5,773 nt of DNA, from NCBI GenBank assembly GCA_027486275.1, contig JAIXPM010000069.1, positions 1 to 5,773 on the forward strand, written 5' to 3'. Under the pieces are notes generated by a model. It ran no database searches, was not told the origin of the DNA, and saw only the letters and a list, made by a program, of their open reading frames with translations. This document shows, in pieces, positions 1-5,756 of the stretch. The position numbers and the translations under genes are program-made. The number at the start of each line of letters is the position of its first letter. Position 1 is the stretch's first letter. The stretch comes from Sphingomonadales bacterium (lineage in GTDB: Bacteria; Pseudomonadota; Alphaproteobacteria; Sphingomonadales; Sphingomonadaceae).

Positions 1-192
1 TCGCTGCTCGTGCATGCTTCCATCCTCACGAACACCACTTGGTTCGCCGATTTCTGGCAGGGCGCTGCTGCTGCCCCGGCCGCTGAAATGGCGGCTCCGG
101 CTGCCGAAGCCGCTGCTCCCGCTGCTGACGCCATGGCGCCGGCTGCTGAAGCCGCTCCGGCCGAAGCCGCTCCGGCTGAAGCTGCCAAGTAA
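1..192 (+). CDS. pucA: Light-harvesting LH2-type alpha subunit, C-terminal part (5' end outside window)
   Basis: This is the end of an antenna polypeptide that binds bacteriochlorophyll a in the peripheral LH2 ring of the photosynthetic membrane. The visible 63 codons open in frame 1 inside the transmembrane helix. The stretch VHASILTNTTWFADFWQG closely resembles the LH2 alpha segment of Rhodopseudomonas-type proteins (recalled as VHLAILSHTTWFPAYWQG). The His at codon 5 corresponds to the B850 ligand (His31 in Rps. acidophila numbering). By that alignment the two aromatic acetyl hydrogen-bond donors, Tyr44 and Trp45, are Phe and Trp here. After WQG comes an unusually long tail of about 42 residues rich in Ala, Pro and Glu, with repeated PAAEA units, ending in Lys. 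The usual start, and any pucB, lie upstream of the window. LH1 alpha (pufA) is the alternative, but the NTTWF...WQG signature favours LH2. Confidence 0.87.
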   Translation, partial: SLLVHASILTNTTWFADFWQGAAAAPAAEMAAPAAEAAAPAADAMAPAAEAAPAEAAPAEAAK

Positions 193-200
193 ATCTTTGT

Positions 201-215
201 CCCGGCCTTGCCGGG
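201..215 (+). other. Small hairpin just after the pucA stop
   Basis: A perfect 6-bp stem, cccggc / gccggg, encloses a 3-base ctt loop and starts 8 bases after the pucA stop codon. It lies 12 bases ahead of the terminator hairpin. It has no T-tract, so it is not a terminator itself. A role in protecting the antenna mRNA 3' end is possible, as known for stem-loops in puf and puc transcripts, but is inferred. Confidence 0.45.
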
Positions 216-227
216 CAGACTGAAACG

Positions 228-260
228 GGCCGGTGTCCCCAAGGGGATGCCGGCCTTTTT
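228..260 (+). terminator. Rho-independent terminator of pucA
   Basis: The arm 228-240 (ggccggtgtcccc) pairs with 243-255 (ggggatgccggcc). In the + strand RNA the two central positions form G-U wobbles, so the stem is continuous over 13 positions. The innermost pair would open to give a four-base caag loop. Five T residues (256-260) follow directly. On the opposite strand the wobbles become mismatches and there is no good T-tract, so the signal is directional and terminates pucA rather than the convergent pucC. The 145 bases that follow, up to the pucC stop, show no convincing gene. Confidence 0.9.
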
Positions 261-405
261 CATTGGAAACTGGTGGCGCGCGCGGGTGAATCAGGCCAGC
301 GGCTGGGCAAGCCTGGAGGTGACATCCGGCAGTTGCGTGCCGGGCGCCTCTTCAGGTGAAGGCAGGTGATGCGCGGCTATGCTGCTGCCCGGTTGCAGCG
401 ACGCG

Positions 406-1815
406 TTAATCCCGGGCGTCGTGGTTCAACAGCGGCCACATCGCTGCCAGCGTGGCGGCCATCAGCGCCAGTTCCAGAGCGAAGATCAACACATAGCCAT
501 TGGCCGCCGCCGGTACATCCAGCCCCAGCGACAGGCCGCGGGCCGCATCGCGCATGACGCCACCGATGGTGGCACCGATGCCCTGGCTGGTGGCCTGCAC
601 CGCGCCCCAGGCCCCCATGGCGATGCCAATCTGGCCCGTTGGCGCCAGCCGCATGGTGGCGGTCAGCGTGCCGTGGCCGAACAAGCCAGTGCCGATGCCG
701 GCCAGCAGCACGCCCAGCGTAAACAGTTCCGGCGTGTCGGATCCGGCGGCCATGATGATCAGGCCATAGGCCGGCAGGCCGATGACGGCGCCCAGGCTGG
801 CCATGCGGAACGGATCGGCCCCCAGGCTGAGGATGTAGGAGGCATAGGCAAAGCCCATCAGGCTGCCGAACGCCATGATGGCGCTGAGCAGCGTGGTGGT
901 GCCCACGCCCAGCTTCAGCACTTCGCCGCCGTAAGGTTCCAGCACGATATCCGACATCGAAAAGGCCAGCGTGCCCAGCCCGACCGCGATCAGGCGCAGC
1001 AGGGTCTTTTCCTTGCCCACGAACAGGTCCCAGCTTTGGCGGAACGTCGGGTCGGGCGTTGCCGGTTCAGTGCGCATGTAATGCGGCACGCGGGCTTCCT
1101 GTTTCCACAACGCGATGAAATTCAGGAAGATGGTCACAACAGCACTGCCCTGGATCACCTGGATCAGGCGGCCGTTGCTGAAATCCTCCAGCGCCCAGCC
1201 AAAGAACAGCGAGGCGACAATGGAGCCAAGCAGCAGCATCACATACATCAGGCCAACCACATTGGGCTGCTGTTCGGGCTTGGTGAGATCGGTGGCGAGG
1301 GCCAGGCCGACCGTTTGCGTGGTGTGGATGCCGGCGCCGACCAGCAGGAAGGCCAATGCCGCGGCCGGCTGGCCCAGCCAGATGCGTTCGTCATAGGCTT
1401 CCTGCGCGCCGGCCAGCACCAGCAGCGCAAACGGCATGATGGCGAGGCCGCCGAATTGCACCATCGTGCCGATATAGATGTAGGGCACCCGCCGCCAGCC
1501 CAGCGCCGATTTGTGCGTATCGGATTTGTGGCCGATCAAGGCGCGGAACGGCGCGGCCAGCAGCGGCAGCGCCAGCATGACGCCCACCAGTGTGGCCGGC
1601 ACGCCAAGTTCGACGATCATCACGCGATTGAGCGTACCGACCAGCAGCACCAGGCTCATCCCCACGCTGACCTGGATCAGCGACAGCCGCAGCAGGCGCG
1701 ACAGCGGCAATTCCGGGCTGGCGACATCGGCGAACGGCAGGAATTGGGCACCCCAGGTCATCCAGACCTTGGTGAGGCGGGCGTTGATGCCCTTTGCGGT
1801 GGGTTCAGAAGCCAT
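406..1815 (-). CDS. pucC: PucC-type light-harvesting complex assembly protein (MFS-fold, BCH/LhaA family)
   Basis: This is an inner-membrane protein of the PucC/LhaA family, which in purple bacteria is needed for assembly of antenna complexes and is thought to handle bacteriochlorophyll or antenna polypeptides. The 469 residues match the usual family length of about 460-480. Near the N-terminus are FLPFADVASPELPLSRLLRL and GTLNRVMIVELGVP. Next come GHKSDTHKSALGWRRVPYI, which resembles the MFS loop between helices 2 and 3, then TVGLALATDLTKPEQQPNVV, LEPYGGEVLKL and FGHGTLTATMR. Long hydrophobic stretches fit about 12 membrane helices. ATG at 1815 is preferred. In-frame TTG codons at 1827 and 1833 lie inside the adjacent terminal repeat and lack a Shine-Dalgarno, whereas ATG has a minimal GGA seven bases upstream. 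It faces pucA and so cannot share its transcript. A family paralogue such as lhaA, serving LH1, is the alternative; proximity to pucA favours pucC. Confidence 0.88.
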   Translation of the reverse strand: MASEPTAKGINARLTKVWMTWGAQFLPFADVASPELPLSRLLRLSLIQVSVGMSLVLLVGTLNRVMIVELGVPATLVGVMLALPLLAAPFRALIGHKSDTHKSALGWRRVPYIYIGTMVQFGGLAIMPFALLVLAGAQEAYDERIWLGQPAAALAFLLVGAGIHTTQTVGLALATDLTKPEQQPNVVGLMYVMLLLGSIVASLFFGWALEDFSNGRLIQVIQGSAVVTIFLNFIALWKQEARVPHYMRTEPATPDPTFRQSWDLFVGKEKTLLRLIAVGLGTLAFSMSDIVLEPYGGEVLKLGVGTTTLLSAIMAFGSLMGFAYASYILSLGADPFRMASLGAVIGLPAYGLIIMAAGSDTPELFTLGVLLAGIGTGLFGHGTLTATMRLAPTGQIGIAMGAWGAVQATSQGIGATIGGVMRDAARGLSLGLDVPAAANGYVLIFALELALMAATLAAMWPLLNHDARD

Positions 1816-1819
1816 TTGA

Positions 1820-1848
1820 GGGTCCAAACTCAATCAGGATAGGGGTCG
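1820..1848 (+). repeat. Left terminal inverted repeat of the palindromic element
   Basis: It begins gggtccaaactcaatcagga and runs on through taggggtcg. It is the inverted copy of 2056-2084 with one difference, a T at 1830 where the other copy implies C. Its outer end is separated from the pucC ATG by only four bases, so on the minus strand it supplies the last part of the pucC leader, including the GGA that may serve as its ribosome binding site. Confidence 0.85.
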
Positions 1849-1852
1849 GCAT

Positions 1853-1947
1853 GGGCCGGAGCGGCGATATGGCTAGGCGCGGGCGCGCTGGCGGGGCTTC
1901 GCCCCCCGGCGAGCGACCGCAACGACGCCATATCGCCGCTCCGGTCC
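1853..1947. repeat. First internal hairpin arm of the element
   Basis: Positions 1856-1873 (ccggagcggcgatatggc) and 1927-1944 form a perfect 18-bp inverted repeat. It extends to 21 positions (1853-1873 / 1927-1947) if a G-U pair at 1855/1945 is allowed. The apex holds a smaller hairpin, ggggc-ttc-gcccc (1893-1905). A seven-base stretch of the apex, gcgagcg (1909-1915), is complementary to cgctcgc (1981-1987) in the second arm. Confidence 0.85.
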
Positions 1948-1957
1948 ACCCTGCGGG

Positions 1958-2052
1958 CGTTGTCAGGAAGGCCGATAGCGCGCTCGCTCGATTGCCGGGT
2001 AGCGCTGCTACCCGGCTGCACTCGCTCACTTCTATCGGCCTTCCTGACAACG
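1958..2052. repeat. Second internal hairpin arm of the element
   Basis: Positions 1958-1978 and 2032-2052 form a perfect 21-bp inverted repeat around the core gtcaggaaggccgatag. Nested at the apex is a perfect 10-bp stem, gccgggtagc (1994-2003) with gctacccggc (2007-2016), closing a gct loop. The flanks of this inner stem carry similar ctcgctc stretches in direct orientation (1982-1988 and 2021-2027) rather than pairing with each other. Like the first arm it spans exactly 95 bases. Confidence 0.87.
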
Positions 2053-2055
2053 TGA

Positions 2056-2084
2056 CGACCCCTATCCTGATTGGGTTTGGACCC
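2056..2084 (-). repeat. Right terminal inverted repeat of the palindromic element
   Basis: This is the inverted partner of 1820-1848, matching at 28 of 29 positions and ending in ggtttggaccc. It lies 52 bases downstream of the rnhA stop. Transcripts of the rnhA operon that are not terminated earlier would therefore enter the structured block before reaching pucC. I see no separate intrinsic terminator between rnhA and this repeat. Confidence 0.85.
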
Positions 2085-2136
2085 TTTGCCTCAAAGCGGA
2101 TTGCGGGCCGATTGGCAATGGGCTCAATGAGGGGTC

Positions 2137-2616
2137 TCAATGACGCCCTGCGTGCCGGCCTTCCTTCATTGCCACAATGGCTTCGTTGGCCAGTTCATCG
2201 GCGCGTTCGTTCTCAGCGTGGCCGGCGTGGCCCTTCACCCAATGCCACCGCACGACATGCGGGCGGGCGGCTGCAAGCAGGGCCTGCCACAGATCGTCGT
2301 TCTTCACCGGTTTCTTGTCGGCGGTCTTCCAGCCGTTCTTCTGCCAGCCGTGCACCCATTTCGAAATGCCGTCGCGCACATAGACGCTGTCGGTGGTGAG
2401 ATCGACGCTGCAGGGCCGGGTGAGGGCGTTCAGGGCCGAAATCGCCGCCTGCAATTCCATGCGGTTGTTGGTGGTGTGGGGTTCGGAACCGTTCAGTTCC
2501 CGTTCCTTGCCGCCGGCGCGGAGGATGGCGCCCCAGCCGCCGGGGCCGGGATTGCCCTTGCAGGCGCCATCGGTGAAGATCGCTACGCGCGGGCGCGCCG
2601 GGCTGTCATCAGCCAC
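2137..2616 (-). CDS. rnhA: Ribonuclease HI
   Basis: This cytoplasmic metal-dependent nuclease cuts the RNA strand of RNA-DNA hybrids, removing primers and R-loops. The 159 residues span a complete family domain with a short N-terminal extension. [16 protein letters not shown] carries the first catalytic Asp (D16), and TNNRMEL carries E54. TTDSVYV carries D76, [17 protein letters not shown] carries H130 and D140. All five sit six positions after E. coli D10, E48, D70, H124 and D134. The basic, Trp-rich stretch around [12 protein letters not shown] corresponds to the substrate-binding handle. The start is GTG at 2616: an in-frame stop lies directly upstream, no nearby ATG exists, and a GGAG sits seven bases ahead. 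It overlaps the end of thrB by eight bases, which suggests translational coupling as third gene of ispH-thrB-rnhA. Confidence 0.96.
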   Translation of the reverse strand: MADDSPARPRVAIFTDGACKGNPGPGGWGAILRAGGKERELNGSEPHTTNNRMELQAAISALNALTRPCSVDLTTDSVYVRDGISKWVHGWQKNGWKTADKKPVKNDDLWQALLAAARPHVVRWHWVKGHAGHAENERADELANEAIVAMKEGRHAGRH

Positions 2617-3565
2617 CCATCATCTCCGGCGTCGCTGCCAGATACCAGGTCAGGCGGCGGGCAAAGGCCATCGGATCCTTGCGGGTGACCAGCGCATCGG
2701 CCGGCGTGTTCAGCCAGTCATAGGCGCGGGTGAGCGTGAAGCGCAGAGCGGCACCGGCCGCCAGCCGCGGCAGGGCAGCCCGCTCGGCAACCGAGAGCCC
2801 GACTTCGGCCAGATAGCCGCGCATCAGGCCGGCGGCGCGTTCGGGGAAGAACTGCCGGCCATCGGCAGAGAAGCACCAGGCGGCGTGGGTGATGGCGACA
2901 TCATAAGCGCGGGCATCAGTGCAGGCGAAATAGAAATCGATGAGGCCCGTGACGCGCCCATCCAGCATCAGCACATTATCGGGAAACAGATCGGCATGGA
3001 TGGTCGATTGCGGCAGGCTAGCCGGCCAATCGGCGGCGGCGGCCAGCCCGCGTGCCACGGCATCGGGCAGGCCGGCGTCAATCTCGCCCAGCCGGCCATT
3101 GCAGCGGGCGGCGAGCGGCGGCCAGGCCGTGGGGCCAAGCGTGTTGGGGCGAGGGGCGGTGAAATCGGCGAGCGCCCGGTGCATCTGGCCCAGTGCGGCG
3201 CCAACCTCGCGGGCGGCCTCCGGCGTGGCTTCCGTAACGCTCACACCCGGCAGGAATTCGATCAGGCAGGCCGGGCGGCCGTTCAGCACCTGCAGTACCT
3301 GGCCGCGGGCATCGACAACCGGGCCGGGGACAGGCAGGCCCTTGGCCGCAAGATGGCCCATCAGCGCCAGGAACCAGGGCAGATCGCCAGCATCGACGCG
3401 CTTTTCATACAGGGTGAGGATGAAGCGCCCGCGTGTGGTTTCGAGCAGAAAATTGCTGTTCTCGACGCCTTCGGCGATGCCCTTGAAGCTGACTGCGGCA
3501 CCGACATCATAGCCGGCCAGAAAGGCCGTCAGATCATCGGCGCTGACCGGGGTGTAAACGGCCAT
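2609..3565 (-). CDS. thrB: Homoserine kinase, aminoglycoside-phosphotransferase fold type
   Basis: This enzyme phosphorylates L-homoserine with ATP to O-phosphohomoserine, the step before threonine synthase in threonine biosynthesis, in the cytoplasm. At 318 residues it has the usual length of the alternative homoserine kinase (ThrB) of many proteobacteria, which belongs to the APH/choline-kinase superfamily and not to the GHMP-kinase ThrB of E. coli. The start [20 protein letters not shown] is typical of this group. A small N-lobe includes [10 protein letters not shown] with a likely ATP-contacting Lys (K55). The catalytic loop is HADLFPDNV (H190, D192, N197), and IDFYFACTD (D210) is the metal-binding motif. 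ATG at 3565 lies 16 bases after the ispH stop with only a weak GAG ahead, so translation may depend on the operon context. Its 3' end overlaps rnhA. Confidence 0.95.
   Translation of the reverse strand: MAVYTPVSADDLTAFLAGYDVGAAVSFKGIAEGVENSNFLLETTRGRFILTLYEKRVDAGDLPWFLALMGHLAAKGLPVPGPVVDARGQVLQVLNGRPACLIEFLPGVSVTEATPEAAREVGAALGQMHRALADFTAPRPNTLGPTAWPPLAARCNGRLGEIDAGLPDAVARGLAAAADWPASLPQSTIHADLFPDNVLMLDGRVTGLIDFYFACTDARAYDVAITHAAWCFSADGRQFFPERAAGLMRGYLAEVGLSVAERAALPRLAAGAALRFTLTRAYDWLNTPADALVTRKDPMAFARRLTWYLAATPEMMGG
2624..2627 (-). promoter_or_regulatory. Ribosome binding site fixing the GTG start of rnhA
   Basis: On the minus strand GGAG lies seven bases before the GTG at 2616, inside the last codons of thrB. 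It supports this non-ATG start and allows ribosomes finishing thrB to reinitiate on rnhA. Confidence 0.7.
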
Positions 3566-3581
3566 CGCTCGGCAACCCGGA

Positions 3582-4559
3582 TCAGGCGGTCAGCGAACGC
3601 GGCAGCTTGAACACCACTTCTTCCACCGCCGTCGTGATATTTTCGGTCGTCACGGCAAAGCGTTCGTTCATCGCGGCCAGCACTTCCTGCACCAGCACTT
3701 CCGGGGCCGAGGCGCCGGCGGTCAGCCCGACCGTGGTCACACCTTCGAACCAAGCCCAATCAATCTCGGCCGCGCGCTGGATCAGCCAGCTGCGCGCGCC
3801 TTCGCGCTCGGCTACTTCGCGCAGGCGCTGGCTGTTGCTGCTGTTGGCGGCGCCGATCACCAGAACCAGATCACAGCGTGGCGCCATCGCCTTGACCGCG
3901 GCCTGGCGGTTCGACGTCGCATAGCAAATATCGTCGCCGCGCGGGCCTTCGATATCCGGGAAGCGCCGCTTGAGCTCAGCCACCATGTCGGCAGTGTCGT
4001 CCACACTCAGCGTGGTCTGGGTGAGGAAACCGAGCTTGCCGCTGTTGGGCGGCTGCACAGCTGCTGCGTCTTCCAGCGTTTCAATCAGGGTCATGGCGCC
4101 ATCGGGGACCTGGCCAAAGGTGCCGATCACTTCCGGATGGCCTTGGTGGCCGATGAACAGGATGTGGCAGCCGCCGGCGACCAGCCGTTCGGCCTGGCGA
4201 TGCACCTTGGAAACCAGCGGGCAGGTGGCATCCACATAGGTCAGCCCGCGCTCTTCGGCCTTGGCCGGCACGGCCTTGGGCACGCCGTGGGCGGAAAACA
4301 CGACCGGCACACCGTCGGGCACTTCGTCCAGTTCCTCGACGAAGATGGCGCCCTTGGCTTTCAGACTGTCCACCACGAACTTGTTGTGCACGATCTCATG
4401 CCGCACGAAAACCGGCGCGCCCCAGCGTTCGAGCGCAAGTTCAACGATGTGAATCGCGCGATCCACCCCGGCACAAAAGCCGCGCGGAGCGGCAACCAGT
4501 ACGTTCAGGGCTGGCAGTTCGGCAGGAACAAAATCCATGGCGGGGGCGACGTTGCTCAT
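3582..4559 (-). CDS. ispH: 4-hydroxy-3-methylbut-2-enyl diphosphate reductase
   Basis: This is the last enzyme of the MEP (non-mevalonate) isoprenoid pathway. It reduces HMBPP to IPP and DMAPP using a [4Fe-4S] cluster. The 325 residues are full length. The three cluster cysteines are C29 ([13 protein letters not shown]), C113 (VDATCPLV) and C212 ([11 protein letters not shown]). Substrate-binding residues are visible as H58 (EIVHN), H91 (SAHGVP), H141 and E143 (GHPEV), T182 (TQTT), SSNSQRL and TAGASAPE. Spacings follow E. coli IspH, with residues shifted by 17 and later 15 positions. ATG at 4559 is the upstream choice; a second Met at codon 8 (4538) is possible, and neither has a clear Shine-Dalgarno. 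It heads the ispH-thrB-rnhA operon, and its promoter must lie in or beyond the 86-bp gap shared with the divergent lipoprotein gene. Its products feed quinones, carotenoids and the bacteriochlorophyll tail. Confidence 0.97.
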   Translation of the reverse strand: MSNVAPAMDFVPAELPALNVLVAAPRGFCAGVDRAIHIVELALERWGAPVFVRHEIVHNKFVVDSLKAKGAIFVEELDEVPDGVPVVFSAHGVPKAVPAKAEERGLTYVDATCPLVSKVHRQAERLVAGGCHILFIGHQGHPEVIGTFGQVPDGAMTLIETLEDAAAVQPPNSGKLGFLTQTTLSVDDTADMVAELKRRFPDIEGPRGDDICYATSNRQAAVKAMAPRCDLVLVIGAANSSNSQRLREVAEREGARSWLIQRAAEIDWAWFEGVTTVGLTAGASAPEVLVQEVLAAMNERFAVTTENITTAVEEVVFKLPRSLTA

Positions 4560-4633
4560 GCCGCGGCTGATACGCGATTGGGCCGGCCCGCGCCACAGTT
4601 TGTTGGCGCTTGCGGTGACGCCTTTTGCCCCAT

Positions 4634-4638
4634 AGGAG
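4634..4638 (+). promoter_or_regulatory. Ribosome binding site of the lipoprotein gene
   Basis: AGGAG stands seven bases before ATG 4646. It decides between that ATG and a longer frame opening at 4625, which would begin upstream of this site and has no Shine-Dalgarno of its own. A second ATG follows immediately at 4649. Confidence 0.75.
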
Positions 4639-4645
4639 AAGGGGC

Positions 4646-5293
4646 ATGATGAGCCCTGCTTTTCGCCGTTCCATCGCTCTGGCCGCTGTTGCCGTGCCGG
4701 CGCTGCTTCTGGCCGCGTGCGACCGCAATCCTCTGGTGGTGCGGCGCTCCTCGTGCCCGGCCGTCGCAGTGGCGGCCTATGCCGGCGACATGACCTTGTT
4801 CCGGCCGGGCGCGGCAGGCACTGTTGCCGATGCGGCCAACATGGACGCCGTGGCGACCATCACCAACGTGCGCGATGACTGCGCCGAAACGACCGATCAG
4901 TTCGTTTCGCGCATCAACTATGACGTGATCGTCCGCCGCACCGACGCGGCACCAGCCCGGCAGTTCGTGCTGCCGGTATTTGCCGCCGTGGTGCAGGCCG
5001 GGAACATCGTGAACGCCAAGCAGATCTCACAGGTGACGGTGAATTTTGCTGCCGGCCAGGAACGGGCCGTTGCACAGGGCACGGCCACGGCCGCCGTGTC
5101 GCGCACCGCGGCCGCCGTGCCGCAGGCCATTCTCGACAAGATCAACCGCAAGCGCCGCCCGGGTGAACTGGATGCGGCCACCGATCCGATGGCTGATCCC
5201 GAAGTGAAGGCTGCCCTGCGCGCCGCCAGCTTTGAAGTGCTGCTCGGCTTCCAGCTCGACGATCGCGCGCTGGCCTACAACATCGCCAAGTAA
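4646..5293 (+). CDS. Predicted lipoprotein of unknown function
   Basis: I do not recognise a domain in this 215-residue protein. The N-terminus is a lipoprotein signal: MMSPAFRRS carries the positive charges, a hydrophobic run follows, and the lipobox LAAC ends at Cys25, the predicted lipidated residue after cleavage. The mature protein begins CDRNP. Asp at position 2 retains lipoproteins in the inner membrane in E. coli, but that rule is uncertain in alphaproteobacteria. Two further cysteines, C37 and C79, could form a periplasmic disulfide. The middle alternates short hydrophobic and polar runs ([39 protein letters not shown]), which suggests a beta-rich domain, and the C-terminal part has helical character. 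The start is fixed by a good AGGAG. It is divergent from ispH and convergent with a possible small gene, so it is probably monocistronic. Confidence 0.83.
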   Translation: MMSPAFRRSIALAAVAVPALLLAACDRNPLVVRRSSCPAVAVAAYAGDMTLFRPGAAGTVADAANMDAVATITNVRDDCAETTDQFVSRINYDVIVRRTDAAPARQFVLPVFAAVVQAGNIVNAKQISQVTVNFAAGQERAVAQGTATAAVSRTAAAVPQAILDKINRKRRPGELDAATDPMADPEVKAALRAASFEVLLGFQLDDRALAYNIAK

Positions 5294-5299
5294 GCGGAC

Positions 5300-5443
5300 T
5301 TAGTTGGGCGGGCCCAGCTGGGCCGATTCGCCTGGCTTGGCCACTGGCCGCGCCGCAACTGCGCTTTTGCCGGCACGGTTGATGCTCAACGCCATGGCAA
5401 GGCCGACGAGCAAGGCAATCAGGGGCAGTCGTTTAGCAATCAT
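5300..5443 (-). CDS. Possible small membrane or secreted protein, 47 residues
   Basis: An open frame runs from ATG 5443 to TAA 5300. The product starts MIAKRLPLIALLVGLAMALS: two basic residues, then about 15 hydrophobic ones, as in a signal peptide or single membrane anchor. A short polar, Pro-rich tail ending in LGPPN follows. About 72 percent of codons end in G or C, compatible with coding in this genome. An AGGA lies only one base before the ATG, which is too close for an ideal ribosome binding site. The stop is six bases from the lipoprotein stop, tail to tail. A perfect 14-base palindrome, ggcccagctgggcc (5311-5324), falls in its last codons. I recognise no family; a chance frame remains possible. 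Confidence 0.45.
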   Translation of the reverse strand: MIAKRLPLIALLVGLAMALSINRAGKSAVAARPVAKPGESAQLGPPN

Positions 5444-5503
5444 GTCCTGAAGTTACGGCCGCCGGCCGCCGGGGTTGCGGCATCCTGGTGGTCATTCGGG
5501 CAG

Positions 5504-5532
5504 TTGACTCAGGCGCGAGGTTCGCCCAATCG
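5504..5532 (+). promoter_or_regulatory. Candidate sigma-70-type promoter ahead of the glycine riboswitch
   Basis: TTGACT (5504-5509) is a good -35 hexamer. With a 17-base spacer the -10 position falls on caatcg (5527-5532), which is weak. Transcription would begin near 5539, about 25 bases before the first riboswitch helix, a sensible distance. The remainder of 5444-5564 is GC-rich, including a short ggccgccggcc palindrome near 5458-5468, and shows no gene. Confidence 0.35.
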
Positions 5533-5564
5533 GCAGCTGTCGCCGGGGGCAACTCTGGCGCCGC

Positions 5565-5756
5565 GCGCGGGAGAGTGTGAAGCGCAAGTTTCACCGCCGA
5601 AGGAGCAAGCCGCCCCCGGAATCTCTCAGGCAAAAGGACCGCGCCGGCGTATTCGCGACACTCTGGAAAGCGGGTGCGGGCTCACGCCTTCACCCCACCG
5701 AAGGGGTAAGCCGGACATTGTCCGGTCAAAGCTCTCAGGTCTGGCGACAGTGGGGG
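5565..5756 (+). promoter_or_regulatory. Tandem glycine riboswitch (gcvT motif)
   Basis: Two glycine-sensing aptamers lie in series, the arrangement known upstream of glycine cleavage (gcv) operons, where glycine binding usually turns expression on. Aptamer 1 spans about 5565-5644. Its closing helix pairs gcgcgg (5565-5570) with ccgcgc (5639-5644), and it contains the conserved gggagag, accgccgaaggagcaa (5593-5608) and ggaatctctcagg (5618-5630), then caaaaggac. After a linker of about a dozen bases, aptamer 2 (about 5657-5756) contains ctctggaaagcggg, caccccaccgaagggg (5691-5706), ctctcagg (5732-5739) and tctggcgacagtgggg. Aptamer 2 has ggaaag where ggagag is common, which leaves one A-C mismatch against ctctc. 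The expression platform and regulated gene, probably gcvT, lie to the right of the window. Confidence 0.94.

Larger units (their letters stand above)
1820..2084. mobile_element. 265-bp palindromic repeat element with 29-bp terminal inverted repeats (MITE- or REP-like)
   Basis: The block fills most of the gap between pucC and rnhA and shows no plausible coding frame. Its ends, 1820-1848 and 2056-2084, are inverted copies matching at 28 of 29 positions. Inside are two more long inverted repeats, 1853-1873 with 1927-1947 and 1958-1978 with 2032-2052. Together with the terminal repeats they predict a three-way junction with only 3 to 10 unpaired bases between helices. Outside the ends are TTTGA (1815-1819) and TTTGC (2085-2089), at best an imperfect target duplication. 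No transposase is present. The architecture resembles a miniature inverted-repeat transposable element or a composite of REP-like palindromes. I do not recognise a named family. A conserved structured RNA or a bidirectional transcription barrier are alternatives. Confidence 0.7.

Noticed and set aside
379..1842. A 487-codon + strand open frame across pucC
   Set aside because: Its product is rich in Gln, His, Arg and Gly without hydrophobic structure, and it is the antisense shadow of a clear PucC coding sequence.
1820..2084. CRISPR array or tRNA-like interpretation of the repeats
   Set aside because: The repeats are inverted and nested, with no regularly spaced direct repeats and no tRNA acceptor or T-loop bases.
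1805..2140. Open frames on both strands running through the palindromic block
   Set aside because: Their translations simply reflect the inverted repeats, overlap pucC or rnhA ends, and have no ribosome binding site or recognisable domain.
2123..2143. Short direct repeat ctcaatga (2123-2130 and 2136-2143) next to the element, resembling part of its terminal repeat
   Set aside because: Eight bases is too short to separate from chance, and one copy overlaps the rnhA stop.
2393..3610. A 405-codon + strand open frame across thrB
   Set aside because: It is antisense to a confident homoserine kinase and has low-complexity composition typical of GC-rich shadow frames.
4560..4645. Specific -35/-10 promoters for ispH and the lipoprotein gene
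   Set aside because: The divergent gap must hold promoter signals, but I found no hexamer pair good enough to mark.
5311..5324. Palindrome ggcccagctgggcc as a terminator for the lipoprotein gene
   Set aside because: It lacks a following T-tract and has no loop-forming spacer, so it is not a convincing intrinsic terminator.
5433..5633. A 66-codon minus-strand frame overlapping the riboswitch
   Set aside because: It runs antisense through conserved riboswitch bases, has no recognisable features and partly overlaps the better small frame at 5300-5443.
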